Assembly: GCA_017858325.1 (NCBI GenBank)
Contig: JAFMBT010000005.1
Coordinates: 1 to 64,000 of the forward strand
Source of the DNA: Candidatus Planktophila sp.
GTDB lineage: Bacteria > Actinomycetota > Actinomycetes > Nanopelagicales > Nanopelagicaceae
Direction: 5' to 3'
Length of the DNA stretch: 64,000 nucleotides
The stretch's first letter is position 1. Each line of letters begins with the position of its first letter. Shown piece after piece: positions 30,738 through 40,834 of the stretch. Below the pieces are notes generated by a model, which was given only the letters and a program-made list of their open reading frames with translations, made no database searches and was not told the origin of the DNA. Both the position numbers and the translations under genes were made by a program.

Positions 30738-30758
30738 AAGTGGCGCACCTCACCACTT
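30738..30758. repeat. Inverted repeat just upstream of the MerR/B12 regulator start
   Basis: AAGTGG, nine bases, CCACTT, beginning 18 bases before the regulator ATG. Flanking GCGTG (30733-30737) and CACGC (30764-30768) extend the symmetry with a 5-base bulge. Candidate autoregulatory operator. Confidence 0.35.
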
Positions 30759-30817
30759 GAAACCACGCTTATTAGGAAATTTTTTCGCCGCTGAAGCGGT
30801 TGTGACGCGATAGGTAC

Positions 30818-30846
30818 TTGAACAACCTATGAAACGGTTGTATGGT
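30818..30846 (+). promoter_or_regulatory. whiB promoter with an inverted repeat in its spacer
   Basis: -35 TTGAAC (30818-30823), 17-base spacer, -10 TATGGT (30841-30846). The spacer is almost filled by an inverted repeat, ACAACC (30822-30827) - 8 bases - GGTTGT (30836-30841). A ribosome-binding site AGGAG (30868-30872) precedes the ATG at 30880. A protein bound here would directly block or reshape the promoter. Confidence 0.6.
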
Positions 30847-30879
30847 TGGGCAACACGAAGAACGAATAGGAGTAGAGAG

Positions 30880-31218
30880 ATGGCTGAGATTTCACGCTTA
30901 CCGATTCCCGTAATGGAAGAGTGGGAATGGCAGTACCAAGGCGCTTGTCGCGATCTTGATCCTGAGATGTTCTTCCATCCCGATGGAGAGCGCGGCCCAC
31001 GCCGTCGCAATCGCGAAAATGCAGCGAAGGCGGTCTGCGCGAGCTGTCCTGTCATCGCTGCCTGCCGCGCCCATGCCCTAGCCGTGCAAGAGCCTTATGG
31101 AATCTGGGGAGGTCTTTCAGAAGATGATCGCACCGCAATCCTGGAGCGCCAAGGCGTCACACCTATAACTATTCCGGCATCCATTGTTGCCGAAGCTACG
31201 GTCTCGCACGCAAGTTAA
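30880..31218 (+). CDS. WhiB-family iron-sulfur transcription factor (WhiB3/WhiD type)
   Basis: A 112-aa WhiB-like protein. The four cluster-binding cysteines are C23, C53, C56 and C62 (CASCPVIAAC), and the GIWGGLSEDDR turn follows. The FFHPDGERGPRRRNRE block and the position next to groEL match Mtb WhiB3 and Streptomyces WhiD rather than WhiB1 or WhiB2. It should bind a 4Fe-4S cluster and a sigma factor, and in relatives it responds to redox/NO and affects late growth. The C-terminal approximately 30 residues are hydrophobic-polar and not basic, unlike many relatives that end in a basic DNA-binding tail. The start at 30880 has an AGGAG site; an upstream in-frame ATG at 30829 lies in the promoter. 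Confidence 0.92.
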   Translation: MAEISRLPIPVMEEWEWQYQGACRDLDPEMFFHPDGERGPRRRNRENAAKAVCASCPVIAACRAHALAVQEPYGIWGGLSEDDRTAILERQGVTPITIPASIVAEATVSHAS

Positions 31219-31235
31219 TTCATAGATCTTTACAT

Positions 31236-31273
31236 GAGAAAACCCCCGCGAATAATTTCGCGGGGGTTTTCTC
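31236..31273. terminator. Bidirectional intrinsic terminator between whiB and groEL
   Basis: 17-bp perfect inverted repeat (arms 31236-31252 and 31257-31273) containing CCCCCGCG, with A/T tracts on both sides, between the convergent whiB and groEL ends. Confidence 0.93.
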
Positions 31274-31293
31274 GTTAATGCATTTTTTACAAG

Positions 31294-32931
<1,638 letters not shown>

Positions 32932-33225
32932 TTAGCGCTCGATAACTGCGAGAATATCGCGAGCTGATAGAACGAGGTACTCCTCGTTGTTGTACTTCAC
33001 TTCGGTTCCGCCGTACTTGCTGTAGAGAACGACATCGCCAACCTTGACATCCATTGGAACGCGAACTCCATCATCAAAGCGCCCTGGGCCAACTGCAAGG
33101 ACTACGCCTTCTTGTGGCTTCTCTTTGGCGGTATCTGGGATAACCAAACCTGATGCTGTTGTTGTCTCAGCCTCGTTGGTCTTTACAACAATTCGATCTT
33201 CGAGCGGCTTAATGGCAACGGCCAT
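32932..33225 (-). CDS. groES: Co-chaperonin GroES
   Basis: A 97-aa Gro[13 protein letters not shown] at the N-terminus, mobile loop region [19 protein letters not shown], and [17 protein letters not shown] at the C-terminus. It caps GroEL. An AAAAGGAG ribosome-binding site precedes the ATG, and the CIRCE operator lies 14 bases upstream. groEL follows after three bases. Confidence 0.98.
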   Translation of the reverse strand: MAVAIKPLEDRIVVKTNEAETTTASGLVIPDTAKEKPQEGVVLAVGPGRFDDGVRVPMDVKVGDVVLYSKYGGTEVKYNNEEYLVLSARDILAVIER

Positions 33226-33238
33226 GGTATTTCTCCTT

Positions 33239-33265
33239 TTAGCAGTGTGAGTACGAGAGTGCTAA
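33239..33265 (-). promoter_or_regulatory. CIRCE operator (HrcA site) of groESL
   Basis: On the minus strand TTAGCACTC - nine bases - CACTGCTAA. One arm matches the CIRCE consensus (TTAGCACTC-N9-GAGTGCTAA) exactly and the other in seven of nine positions. It sits between the predicted transcription start and the groES ribosome-binding site, as expected for HrcA repression. Confidence 0.93.
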
Positions 33266-33270
33266 CGCTA

Positions 33271-33299
33271 AGACTAGGCTGGGCGATTCGAGCCTGCAA
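33271..33299 (-). promoter_or_regulatory. groESL promoter
   Basis: Minus strand -35 TTGCAG (33299-33294), 17-base spacer, -10 TAGTCT (33276-33271). The start point would be about 33264, the first base of CIRCE. The promoter lies in the gap after the tsaD stop. Confidence 0.65.
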
Positions 33300-33316
33300 A
33301 TCGAGGGAACGCGGAG

Positions 33317-34348
33317 TTACAGGCTGATCGCCTCGACCGGCATGGATGAGCTGGCATCGAAGGCCAACGGGCTTGCTGGGCGCCCAGAAAGGACCATCAG
33401 CGCCCCGAGAGAGGCGACCATCGCCCCATTATCGGTACACAGGGCGGGTTCTGGGATGGCCAGGGCGATCTTGGCGCGCTCACAGCGCTGCTCGGCCAGA
33501 GCGCGCAACCGTGAGTTGGCGGCGACTCCACCTGCGATTACCAGGTGATCGATCCCAGAATCTTTACATGCAGCCAACGCCTTCTGCAGTAGAACATCTA
33601 CAACTGCTTCTTGGAAGGATGCTGCAACATCGGCCTTTGCATAGGCGGGGGTGTTCTCAAGATATCGAGCAACGGCTGTCTTTAGTCCGGAGAACGAGAA
33701 ATCGTAGGGGCGAGTTTTCCAATCGCCGCTTGTTGTTAACCCACGCGGGAAATCAATTGCAGATGAATTGCCATCTCGTGCAATGCGATCGATCGCCGGT
33801 CCCCCAGGAAAACCGAGATCCAAAATGCGAGCGATCTTGTCGAAGGCTTCCCCCGCGGCATCATCCATCGTTGCACCGAGTTTGGTAATCGAGTGCGTGA
33901 TGTCATCAATTTTTAGAAGAGATGAATGTCCACCACTTACCAATAAGGCAATGGTGGGTTCGATGGCATTTGTATGCGTTAAGTAATCAACACTGATATG
34001 TGCAGCTAAGTGATTAACTGCATAGATCGGTCGACCAAGACCAAGTGCGAGACCTGCCGCAGTTGATGTTCCAACCAGCAATGCGCCAATTAGTCCAGGG
34101 CCGGCAGTCACTGCAACTGCATCAATGTCGCGAAGTGTGACACCGGCATCGGACAGTGCCTGCTTAAGTGCGGGTTGAATCGCTTCTAGGTGCGCTCTGC
34201 TTGCAATCTCTGGGACGACTCCACCAAAACGTGCATGCTCATCAACACTTGATGCAATCACATTTGCCAAAAGTGTCCGTCCGGCAACAATTCCAATTGC
34301 AGTTTCATCACATGATGTCTCGATACCAAGAACCAGTGGGCCTCTCAT
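33317..34348 (-). CDS. tsaD: tRNA N6-threonylcarbamoyladenosine transferase TsaD
   Basis: A 343-aa Kae1/Qri7-type protein that transfers the threonylcarbamoyl group to A37 of ANN-decoding tRNAs, working with TsaB and TsaE encoded upstream. Motifs are [26 protein letters not shown], the metal-binding NHLAAHISV, and [15 protein letters not shown]. Length is normal. It overlaps rimI by four bases. The groESL promoter follows its stop. Confidence 0.97.
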   Translation of the reverse strand: MRGPLVLGIETSCDETAIGIVAGRTLLANVIASSVDEHARFGGVVPEIASRAHLEAIQPALKQALSDAGVTLRDIDAVAVTAGPGLIGALLVGTSTAAGLALGLGRPIYAVNHLAAHISVDYLTHTNAIEPTIALLVSGGHSSLLKIDDITHSITKLGATMDDAAGEAFDKIARILDLGFPGGPAIDRIARDGNSSAIDFPRGLTTSGDWKTRPYDFSFSGLKTAVARYLENTPAYAKADVAASFQEAVVDVLLQKALAACKDSGIDHLVIAGGVAANSRLRALAEQRCERAKIALAIPEPALCTDNGAMVASLGALMVLSGRPASPLAFDASSSMPVEAISL

Positions 34349-34800
34349 GTGAGTATCTTTGACATCACAACTGCGTCAAGTCCCACACCGTAATAATCAG
34401 GGCGTAGTGAGATGGCTGCAAAGCCTTCTGATATATAGAGCGCTTGCGCTAGTTGATTGTTCTTTTCAACCTCTAGAAAGATCTGTGGGGACTTCTTTGT
34501 ATAGGCCCAATCAACCAGCGAAGTCAACATATGACGGGCTACTCCACGCATTCGAAAATCTGGAACTACAGCGATCGTCAAAATATCTGTATCTGCCCCA
34601 TCGGTCGCGCAGAGCGCCCCCGCCCAACCAATAATCTGATGTTGCCCTTCGCAGGCGACTAAGTAATGGCGAGTGAATCCGTTGTTTGAAACTTCCTCTT
34701 TGAATTGCGCAACTGTCCAGGGATCATCTTTAAAGATCTCCTTTTCAAGGGAGGCCACAACAGGAATATCGAGAGGGATCATTGCGCGATAGGTAATCAT
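34345..34800 (-). CDS. rimI: Ribosomal protein S18 alanine N-acetyltransferase RimI
   Basis: A 151-aa GNAT acetyltransferase. The acetyl-CoA loop [15 protein letters not shown] and the [20 protein letters not shown] segment (motif B region) are characteristic of RimI. Being encoded between tsaB and tsaD, with four-base overlaps on both sides, supports the name. The substrate is assumed to be the S18 N-terminus. Confidence 0.93.
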   Translation of the reverse strand: MITYRAMIPLDIPVVASLEKEIFKDDPWTVAQFKEEVSNNGFTRHYLVACEGQHQIIGWAGALCATDGADTDILTIAVVPDFRMRGVARHMLTSLVDWAYTKKSPQIFLEVEKNNQLAQALYISEGFAAISLRPDYYGVGLDAVVMSKILT

Positions 34801-35333
34801 GACGGCCGATCCGCAGTTGCAACAGCATCTGGTCTGCGCAAATAAAATGGTTCACTTACATTTTGTGATTCTGAGAGCTGGGCTAAACGCAGCACATTGG
34901 GATAGAGATCGATAATGTATCCATCAACATCTGCTGGAAAATTCACGGCCGGTCCTTCAACACGTACCCCGTGTTGATATCTAGCCCAGTAGATTTCTTT
35001 ACGTCGAGCATCGATGGCAACCGTATACGCACCTTGATCCACAACAATGGCATCAAGTGAACAGATTCCAATTACCGGAACATTTCGTGCCGCAGCAAAG
35101 GCTCGCGCAAATGAGATCCCTACACGTAATCCAGTAAATGGCCCCGGACCCATGCCAACAACAACGCGATCTGGGTTAACCCCTGCTGCTAGCGCTTGCT
35201 TAGCAAGGAGTGCCACCGCATTGCCGTGATCGGTTGCACCATCGTGAAATCCCTGCCAGATAATCTGTTCATCTTTTACGAGGCCGACAATTGTGCGAGA
35301 TGTGGATGTATCAATCACAAGGCTGGCGCTCAT
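34797..35333 (-). CDS. tsaB: tRNA threonylcarbamoyladenosine biosynthesis protein TsaB
   Basis: A 178-aa truncated Kae1-fold partner of TsaD. It starts VIDTSTSRTIVGLV, has VVVGMGPGPFTGLRVGISFARAFA and DARRKEIYWARYQ. It lacks the metal-binding histidines of TsaD, as expected of TsaB. It is a little shorter than E. coli TsaB (about 230 aa) because the C-terminal region is reduced. It overlaps tsaE and rimI by four bases each. Confidence 0.93.
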   Translation of the reverse strand: MSASLVIDTSTSRTIVGLVKDEQIIWQGFHDGATDHGNAVALLAKQALAAGVNPDRVVVGMGPGPFTGLRVGISFARAFAAARNVPVIGICSLDAIVVDQGAYTVAIDARRKEIYWARYQHGVRVEGPAVNFPADVDGYIIDLYPNVLRLAQLSESQNVSEPFYLRRPDAVATADRPS

Positions 35334-35791
35334 AACTCAACCTCATCCCATCTAGTACCTACGGCAGAGATTGTGACAATCCGTTCTTCGCTACTTCTAT
35401 CTATTGTTATCTCAAGTCGATCATCACTGAGCCGAGCAGATTCAGCGCCGCCCCACTCAATCACTGTTAAGCCATCTTCTCGCACAGTATCAAGATCGAG
35501 ATCATCAAGGTAGGCGGCAGTATTTCCAGCTTCTAGTAAACGGTATACATCCACATGAATCAGAGGCATCACACCTTTATGAATTCGTGAGATAACAAAG
35601 GTGGGCGATGTGACATCACTTATTCCAAGCGCCTTACCGACGCCTTGTACAAAAATTGTTTTTCCAGCACCCAATGGGCCGTTGAGCAAGATCAGATCAC
35701 CAGGACGAGAAAGACGCCCAATCTTTTCACCGAGCGCGGCCATCTCATCTGCATCTGCGATGCGATAAGTAGCGTGCGCTTGGTTAGACAT
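35330..35791 (-). CDS. tsaE: tRNA threonylcarbamoyladenosine biosynthesis ATPase TsaE
   Basis: A 153-aa P-loop ATPase needed for bacterial t6A synthesis. Walker A is LNGPLGAGKTIFVQG, preceded by LGEKIGRL and followed by VTSPTFVISRIH and HVDVYRL. First gene of tsaE-tsaB-rimI-tsaD; the upstream hydrolase transcript ends at a terminator only 19 bases before its ATG, so its own promoter must lie in or very near that hairpin. Confidence 0.95.
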   Translation of the reverse strand: MSNQAHATYRIADADEMAALGEKIGRLSRPGDLILLNGPLGAGKTIFVQGVGKALGISDVTSPTFVISRIHKGVMPLIHVDVYRLLEAGNTAAYLDDLDLDTVREDGLTVIEWGGAESARLSDDRLEITIDRSSEERIVTISAVGTRWDEVEL

Positions 35792-35809
35792 AGTAGTTAA
35801 GGGTAGTAG

Positions 35810-35847
35810 ATGACGAAAGGCCCTGGTCTCCCAGGGCCTTTCGTCAT
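35810..35847 (-). terminator. Intrinsic terminator of the Liv/hydrolase operon
   Basis: A 17-bp perfect stem (arms 35810-35826 and 35831-35847, containing AGGCCCTGG and its complement) with a TCTC loop, 16 bases after the hydrolase stop. No long U tract follows on the minus strand, so efficiency is uncertain. Confidence 0.8.
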
Positions 35848-35862
35848 ATCAACTTGAATGAT

Positions 35863-37494
35863 TTATTCGAGCGCCCTAAATGTAGGTACTCGGAAATCAT
35901 TATCGTATGACAAGCCGGCCTTGCGAGCGGTAGTTCTAATCTTTCCGCCGAGAGGGAGTTTGCCATCTTCAATTGCTGCAACCACGAGATCGGCAGCTGC
36001 CAACCACTGTGCTGATGTGAAGAGACAGTGACCTGTTCCAGCACCTGCTGGTGCTGAGAGATCAGGTGAACCCGCTGCAGTGAACTTGGAGTACGAAGGA
36101 GCAGTCTTTGCCCACAGAGTTATCAAGTTATTTGTAGGGGCGACATATGAACGTGACTTCTTCGCTTCTGTCATCGCTGCCATCTTCTCATCTGCAAATT
36201 GTTCAGCATAGGTATCGATATACCACTGAACAACAGAGGATGGAGTGTATTCATCAGATTCAGCCTGGAAGATCACTGTTGGCTTTGTGATCTTTCCAGA
36301 AAGACCAACAAGCCCTGGAACCTTTGCAACTGCTGCTGCATCTGCAGTCTCACGTGGGGTTGCTGCAAGTGCGCCGAGAATTCCAGCGACTGCGCTATTT
36401 CCACTGAGTGCAAATCCAAAGAGGTCAGCATCTATTGCTACACGTGCTGCGTAATCGGTCTTGGTATTGTCATAGACCTTTCCACCAGCAAGCAACTCAC
36501 CATCTGCAATGAGAAGTGAGCCAGCTACACCAACAGTTCCCATATTCTGCAGGATTGCAACAGCGGGTGCGATAGCAAGAGGGTAAGTCTCTGTTGCTCC
36601 AGTAGGACCTGAAGTTCCATCAACGTTCTTGCTTCGTGTTGGGATACCTGCCATGAGTCCCACTGTCAGCAACGCAGAACGAGATGGGATACCGGCAGCA
36701 GCCAAAGCCTTACCGGCGGGGCTTGCTGTATCTGGCCAAGCACCGCTCGTAAGTCCAGCAGATAGCTTGCCGAGAACAACGAGCACCTTACCGATATTTG
36801 CCAACTGCTCTTGTTGACGAACAACTGGATCAGTTGAATAACCACCGGCCTTAATTGTTGGATCAAAGAGAGCCTTGAAACCCCACAGTGCGTCACCAAA
36901 ATATGAAATCAAAGCATCTTGTGGGTTTGCTGCAGGACACCCAAGAATGACGCCATCAACTAGTTCCGGGTTCTTCTCAGCTAGCATCTGTGAATGGAGT
37001 GCACCCAAAGATGCGCCCCATGCAACAACTGAATTAGTTGTTGGAAACTTTGTCTTAAACGTTGCAATCAGTTCCTTATTTGCAGCGAGCGCTTCGGTGG
37101 TATTGATGCCCTGGCGCGAGAAGCCAGAACCTGCAACACCGTAACCTGATGCGACTAGTTTATTAATAACACTGAGATCTCCAGATGCAGCACCTGGTGC
37201 AGGCTCTGCCGCATTGGTGATCGTGTAAGGACCCACTGGTGCAAGAGTTGCTGGGATGTTAATCGCCGGACGAATTCCATGGGACCAGATGAAGACCGTT
37301 CCATTGAAGTTCGCAGGAGCGATGAATGAATATGGAGCGCCATCTGCACCAACGCCTGCGCATTGAGTGACAAAGTTGGCGGTGACACACTGTGGAGCAG
37401 CGCTAGCTACTGTTGGTGCGCCGACCATGACTGTTCCAGAGAGTGCTGTAACAGCAAGTACTGAGACGATACGTGATTTAAATGAGAGTTTCAT
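35863..37494 (-). CDS. Secreted alpha/beta hydrolase
   Basis: A 543-aa exported protein. A signal peptide (residues 1-32, ending ASA-AP) is followed by an alpha/beta hydrolase fold: oxyanion-side SHG at 71-73, the nucleophile elbow GASLG with Ser162, a likely acid Asp414 (ESDEYTP) and His489 (GTGHCLF). A helical insert (about 200-400) separates nucleophile and acid. It may be an esterase, amidase or peptidase; the substrate cannot be told. Its ATG overlaps the stop of the ABC binding-protein gene (TAATG), so its synthesis is coupled to the importer, suggesting it makes or processes the imported compound (inference). Confidence 0.82.
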   Translation of the reverse strand: MKLSFKSRIVSVLAVTALSGTVMVGAPTVASAAPQCVTANFVTQCAGVGADGAPYSFIAPANFNGTVFIWSHGIRPAINIPATLAPVGPYTITNAAEPAPGAASGDLSVINKLVASGYGVAGSGFSRQGINTTEALAANKELIATFKTKFPTTNSVVAWGASLGALHSQMLAEKNPELVDGVILGCPAANPQDALISYFGDALWGFKALFDPTIKAGGYSTDPVVRQQEQLANIGKVLVVLGKLSAGLTSGAWPDTASPAGKALAAAGIPSRSALLTVGLMAGIPTRSKNVDGTSGPTGATETYPLAIAPAVAILQNMGTVGVAGSLLIADGELLAGGKVYDNTKTDYAARVAIDADLFGFALSGNSAVAGILGALAATPRETADAAAVAKVPGLVGLSGKITKPTVIFQAESDEYTPSSVVQWYIDTYAEQFADEKMAAMTEAKKSRSYVAPTNNLITLWAKTAPSYSKFTAAGSPDLSAPAGAGTGHCLFTSAQWLAAADLVVAAIEDGKLPLGGKIRTTARKAGLSYDNDFRVPTFRALE

Positions 37495-38810
37495 TAGTTA
37501 GGTAATCCCTTCGCAGGCATTGCGGGACGCTTATATGTTGATTCAACAACAGCTCCGTTACCTGAATCGGTTGTAAAGACGGTGTACTTACCACCATCTG
37601 CGGTGAGTGCACCAGTTGGTCCATATGTTCCGATCCAGTACCCGGTAGCACCAACGTGTGATGTTCTTGAGTATCCGAGTGGAGTAAGGAATGGGTTAGC
37701 AAAGGTTGATCCCTGTGTCTCAATGGCATTAATCAAGCGCTTGCGGGTGAGATTCTTGCCAGCAGCATGGATCGCCTGCACTGCAAGGAACGCGTTAGAC
37801 ATACCTGCAACAACGTTATTGTCAAAGGTCTCTTTTGGTTGAGCTGCTGCATAGATTGTCTGGAATAACTCGATGTATTCATCAGATGAATCTGTTGGCG
37901 CTGGCGCAAATGAGAGACCCTTTGCTCCGTTAAGAAGACCAACAAGGCCACGGTTTGTCGCGGCAATTGTTGTTGCATCGCCACCAACTGAGCCAAGGAT
38001 AAATTGAGTCTTTCCGACCCAACCGGCTGCAAATGCATTACCAAGGAGCGCTGTAGTGGCAGATGAAACACCGAAAAGCACAGTCACATCTGGGGCAGCA
38101 GTTCTTAGCTTTGAGATCCAGCCAGCACCTGTTGCAGGTAGAGCCTGTGAACCCGATGCGTATGGAATCGCTAGGTCAAATGAGAGTCCTGCAGTTTTGA
38201 ATCCTGCAAGTGCGTCGCGACCAAAGTCATCATCCTGATAGATAAGGGCAAGCTTCTTGCCTGCGTAATTATCCTTGATGTACTTAGCCATGACCTTTGC
38301 TTCCATCTGATATGAAGGCAAGATTGAGAATGTTGTTGGATATGCCTTCTTATTGGCAAATCCGCTCCATCCTGTATTGACAAAGAGTGATGGAATTCCA
38401 CGGCGTGAAAGCTGGGTTGAAGACGTAAGCGCCTTTGTGCTCGCGGTTCCAAGTGTTCCCACGAGTGCGAAGACCTTGTCGCGCAGGATGAGTTCATTGG
38501 CACGTGCTACAGCAGTTGCTGGGATGTACTTGTCATCCTTTACAACCAATGAGATCTTGCGACCATTTACGCCACCATTGTCGTTGACATAGTCAAAGTA
38601 AGCCTTCATCGCACCAGGGATCTTGTTATATCCAGGGGATGCGATCCCGGTCATTGGGAGAGTGATACCCAACTTAATTGTTGTTGCTGTTAATCCTGGT
38701 TGTTTGCTGCGAGGGTTAAATGCCTGCGCCGGCACAGTTGTAACTGTGAGCGCTGCGACTGCGATTACCGCAGAAGCAGTTATTAGCTTCTGACGATTGA
38801 TTTTTATCAT
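37494..38810 (-). CDS. livK: Branched-chain amino acid/amide-type ABC substrate-binding protein
   Basis: A 438-aa periplasmic-binding protein fold type I of the Liv family. After a signal peptide (AQA near residue 30) come KLGITLPMTGIASPGYNKI, YVNDNGGVNGRKI, VGTLGTASTKA and IYQDDDFGRDALAGFK. Ligands of relatives include branched-chain amino acids, urea, amides and aromatic compounds; this one is unassigned. There is no cysteine at the cleavage site, so it is not an obvious lipoprotein. A 68-base purine-rich gap (minus strand) separates it from livM. Confidence 0.92.
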   Translation of the reverse strand: MIKINRQKLITASAVIAVAALTVTTVPAQAFNPRSKQPGLTATTIKLGITLPMTGIASPGYNKIPGAMKAYFDYVNDNGGVNGRKISLVVKDDKYIPATAVARANELILRDKVFALVGTLGTASTKALTSSTQLSRRGIPSLFVNTGWSGFANKKAYPTTFSILPSYQMEAKVMAKYIKDNYAGKKLALIYQDDDFGRDALAGFKTAGLSFDLAIPYASGSQALPATGAGWISKLRTAAPDVTVLFGVSSATTALLGNAFAAGWVGKTQFILGSVGGDATTIAATNRGLVGLLNGAKGLSFAPAPTDSSDEYIELFQTIYAAAQPKETFDNNVVAGMSNAFLAVQAIHAAGKNLTRKRLINAIETQGSTFANPFLTPLGYSRTSHVGATGYWIGTYGPTGALTADGGKYTVFTTDSGNGAVVESTYKRPAMPAKGLPN

Positions 38811-38878
38811 CTTCTTCCTTCCATCGAGGGCCCTTACGGGATTTTCTTACCTTACTTCTTTACTACTTCTAGTTTGTA

Positions 38879-39925
38879 CTACTTCTTGGTTGACCAAGTC
38901 TTACTGCCTACACGTACCGTCAACTCAACTGGACTATGCGAAGCTTTGCCGCTCTTCGCATGCTTTGCACGTCGGGCGTGCATCTGTTCAACTGGGCCAT
39001 TTGGCACCAATAGAACCGTTAAGATTAGTAGTCCACTTACCAGTAGGCCCGGCAAGTTGGTGATGATCGTCTCTGAGCCGCCATAGCGATTGGCTATCGC
39101 TAACGCGATCTCAGGGATTGCCACCAGAATCACTGCCCCAATCATGACGCCTCCGAGGGTAGTTACGCCAGCGAGGACTGCGCCTGTCGCCAAAGAAAAG
39201 GAGAGGAGAAGGGGGAAAACGCCCGGAGAAACCAGGCTAATCGTCATTCCCAGCAAGGCCCCCGCCAGGCCGGCTAGGCCGGCGCTGATGGTAAATGCTA
39301 GAACTTTATTCCGACCTACATGGATCCCTGCAAGCTCGGCCGCAACATCGTTGCTGCGAACCGCACGCCAGCTGCGCCCATAACGTGAATGTAAAACATA
39401 GCGCAGCCAATACATCGCAATAAGTGCTGCCGACCAACTTATCCAGAAATACCATTTATATTGCGTGAAATCTTCACCGAGAGATGCGGGGGGAAATCCG
39501 ATATCAAAAGAGAGTCCTTGTTCACCGCCAAAAACTGAGAATTGATTTGCAATAGATGGAAGACCGATCGCGAGCGCAAGTGTTGTACCTGCAAGATACG
39601 GTCCACTTAATCGCGCAGCAGCCATACCCAAAAGCGCGCCACCGACTGCTGTGGCGAGAACTGCAACGACAAAGGTAAGCCAGACTGGTGCATTGTAATG
39701 AATGCGTGCCAAGACCGCTGCATAGCCACCAATTGCCAATAAGGCGCCATGGCCAAGTGAAACCTGACCAGAGTATCCGGTGAGAAGAATCAGCGATGCA
39801 ATAGCAATCACATAAATACCTACGGTTGCGCCGTGATAGACAATTAACTCATCTAAGCGATTGCTAATAAGAAAGAGAATAAAACCAAAGATTATGAAGG
39901 TGATAAGTGGATGTTTTTTAAGCAC
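38879..39925 (-). CDS. livM: Liv-type ABC permease LivM
   Basis: A 348-aa permease with about nine or ten membrane helices. The family segment LTGYSGQVSLGHGALLAIGGYA is at residues 50-70, and the coupling region reads VRSNDVAAELAGIHVGRNKVLAF. The C-terminus carries a short basic tail (HARRAKHAKSGK). It starts within the end of livH (8-base overlap). Confidence 0.93.
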   Translation of the reverse strand: MLKKHPLITFIIFGFILFLISNRLDELIVYHGATVGIYVIAIASLILLTGYSGQVSLGHGALLAIGGYAAVLARIHYNAPVWLTFVVAVLATAVGGALLGMAAARLSGPYLAGTTLALAIGLPSIANQFSVFGGEQGLSFDIGFPPASLGEDFTQYKWYFWISWSAALIAMYWLRYVLHSRYGRSWRAVRSNDVAAELAGIHVGRNKVLAFTISAGLAGLAGALLGMTISLVSPGVFPLLLSFSLATGAVLAGVTTLGGVMIGAVILVAIPEIALAIANRYGGSETIITNLPGLLVSGLLILTVLLVPNGPVEQMHARRAKHAKSGKASHSPVELTVRVGSKTWSTKK

Positions 39926-40826
39926 GGCGACCCACCTTTGAACCTAAGAAGCCTTGTGGACGAAGAATCAAGAGTGCAAGCAATAATAAGAAGGCAACGA
40001 TAAAGACCAAGGTGCCACTGATATAAATCTGTACGAATGCCAGAACGAGGCCAAGGATCAGTGCGCCAAGTACCGCACCAGGTAATGATTCAAGTCCACC
40101 GATTACTGCTGCAATAAATCCAAAGACAAGAAGCAGGCTAAATTCGAGTGAATCTGGATTAATCGCACCCGTTCCGTTTACAGTTTGCAGAATTCCCGCC
40201 GCAGCCCCTGCAGCTCCTGCAATGGCCCAACCCAAGGTACGGATCCCCGAAACGCGGACCCCGGAAAGTTGGGCAATTTCTGGTGCATATGCAGATGCGC
40301 GTAAGGCCAGACCAATGTTGGTCTTCTGGAAAAGGATAGTCACAACAAATAAGAGAGCAATAACGAAACCAATAACGAAGAGACCCATCGGAGCAATGAA
40401 TAAGGTGGTATCGCCAACCGTGTATCCAACTTTAGATAGCGGTGCTTCGAGTTGCACATCTCCATGTCCCCAGATAAATCCAAGGACGGCATGAATCACA
40501 CCAAGAAGTCCAAGCGTTGCAATGATTGGCGCAATCGCGGCGATTGGACCCTGGCTACTGTTCTTAAGTAGAGTTCGCATCAAGAAGAATTCGATAAATG
40601 CGCTAAAGGCTGCACCCAAAATCATTGCAAGTGGAAGAGCTATCCAAAAATTACCAGTACGTGATACAAGTTCATATCCAATATACGCCGATAAAAGAGC
40701 CATTCCAGCTTGCGCAAAGTTCACAACGCGAGTGGAGCGCCAGACCAAAACCATAGAAATCGCCATCAAAGAATAGATAGAAGCAGCGCTGATCCCAATC
40801 AAGAACATATCTAAAAATTGACTCAT
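39918..40826 (-). CDS. livH: Liv-type ABC permease LivH
   Basis: A 302-aa permease with about eight helices. It has the LivH start (ISAASIYSLMAISMVLVWRSTRVVNFAQAGM), the coupling helix LRASAYAPEIAQLSGVRV and the C-terminal ALLILRPQGFLGSKVGRR. It pairs with LivM, sits 8 bases downstream of livF, and overlaps livM. Confidence 0.94.
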   Translation of the reverse strand: MSQFLDMFLIGISAASIYSLMAISMVLVWRSTRVVNFAQAGMALLSAYIGYELVSRTGNFWIALPLAMILGAAFSAFIEFFLMRTLLKNSSQGPIAAIAPIIATLGLLGVIHAVLGFIWGHGDVQLEAPLSKVGYTVGDTTLFIAPMGLFVIGFVIALLFVVTILFQKTNIGLALRASAYAPEIAQLSGVRVSGIRTLGWAIAGAAGAAAGILQTVNGTGAINPDSLEFSLLLVFGFIAAVIGGLESLPGAVLGALILGLVLAFVQIYISGTLVFIVAFLLLLALLILRPQGFLGSKVGRRA

Positions 40827-40834
40827 GGCTCCCC

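Noticed and set aside
30750-31055. Minus-strand frame opposite whiB
   Set aside because: It covers the whiB promoter and the conserved Cys region in antisense; no support.
38811-38878. Possible small gene or regulatory RNA in the livM-binding protein gap
   Set aside because: Only a purine-rich stretch with AGTA-like repeats on the minus strand and a ribosome-binding region; nothing gene-like.
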